A stretch of DNA of 6,677 nt from Desulfobacula sp. (GTDB lineage: Bacteria; Desulfobacterota; Desulfobacteria; Desulfobacterales; Desulfobacteraceae). Location: positions 1 through 6,677 of the forward strand of contig JAQICW010000253.1 in assembly GCA_027858355.1 (NCBI GenBank), in the 5' to 3' direction. Under the pieces are notes generated by a model. That model was not told the origin of the DNA, searched no databases, and saw only the letters and a list, made by a program, of their open reading frames with translations. Below, piece by piece: positions 6,577 through 6,677 of this stretch (its first letter is position 1; each line of letters begins with the position of its first letter). The translations under genes and the position numbers were made by a program.

Positions 6577-6677
6577 TTGAAAATTCTCACAACGGCAAAA
6601 AAAGTAGTAGACGTGGAATTGACCATCCGCGTGGAGAACGGCTCCATTGTCAAAGACGGGTTGCAATATGTTATTAA
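6577..6677 (+). CDS. etfB: Electron transfer flavoprotein beta subunit, N-terminus only (truncated by window edge)
   Basis: Only 33 complete codons are visible. They begin MKILTTAKKVVDVELTIRVE (the first codon being TTG), followed by a segment near NGSIVKDG. This matches the usual EtfB/FixA opening, a first beta strand then KxVVD and an IRV strand. The start is TTG at 6577, 5 bases after a perfect AGGAGG site. Stops at 6541, 6544 and 6550 in the same frame, with no ATG or GTG between, force the TTG choice. EtfB with EtfA binds FAD and AMP or a second FAD, and carries electrons from acyl-CoA dehydrogenases or takes part in bifurcation. Which type this is cannot be told from 33 residues. It may be the first gene of a separate etf unit rather than part of the fdh operon. 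Confidence 0.8.
   Translation, partial: MKILTTAKKVVDVELTIRVENGSIVKDGLQYVI

Overview
The window holds part of a seleno-redox gene cluster, all on the + strand. The order is hdrA (5'-truncated), mvhD, an fdhB-like iron-sulfur gene, fdhA, fdhD and the first codons of an etfB-like gene. The protein types, moderate G+C and use of selenocysteine (Sec) suggest a sulfate-reducing or syntrophic deltaproteobacterium, most likely a Desulfobacteraceae-type organism such as the Desulfobacula, Desulfobacter or Desulfobacterium group. That placement is inferred from gene content, not from a database match.

Layout: positions 2-2203 encode the C-terminal half of a long HdrA-type flavoprotein, made of the end of one HdrA module followed by a complete second module. 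Positions 2303-2740 look non-coding to a standard gene finder. Read with UGA as Sec, they encode a full-length MvhD (145 residues) with two Sec residues, at positions 18 and 69, each where the family normally has Cys. Positions 2756-3559 encode a 267-residue protein rich in 4Fe-4S motifs. Positions 3585-5624 encode a 679-residue molybdenum or tungsten formate dehydrogenase whose catalytic residue is Sec136, encoded by the UGA at 3990-3992. Positions 5665-6495 encode FdhD, the sulfur-transfer protein that activates formate dehydrogenase. Positions 6577-6677 begin an electron transfer flavoprotein beta subunit with a TTG start.

All three in-frame UGA codons are followed at 11-15 nt by a hairpin of bacterial SECIS type. 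The one in fdhA has a GGUCU apical loop, the loop sequence I recall for E. coli fdhF.

How the genes work together (inference from family knowledge): cytosolic FdhA oxidises formate (or reduces CO2) and passes electrons through the FdhB-like protein to MvhD. MvhD is the known adaptor that feeds electrons into the FAD of HdrA, where flavin-based electron bifurcation or confurcation can couple formate to ferredoxin and a second partner. No HdrB, HdrC or hydrogenase subunit is present here, so the second partner of HdrA is not known from the window. The etfB start directly downstream raises the possibility of a link to acyl-CoA or other Etf-dependent metabolism. Three recoded UGA codons within about 1.6 kb make this electron route strongly selenium-dependent. 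No tRNA, rRNA, CRISPR array or insertion sequence was seen, and once mvhD is recognised there is no gene-free stretch over 300 bases.
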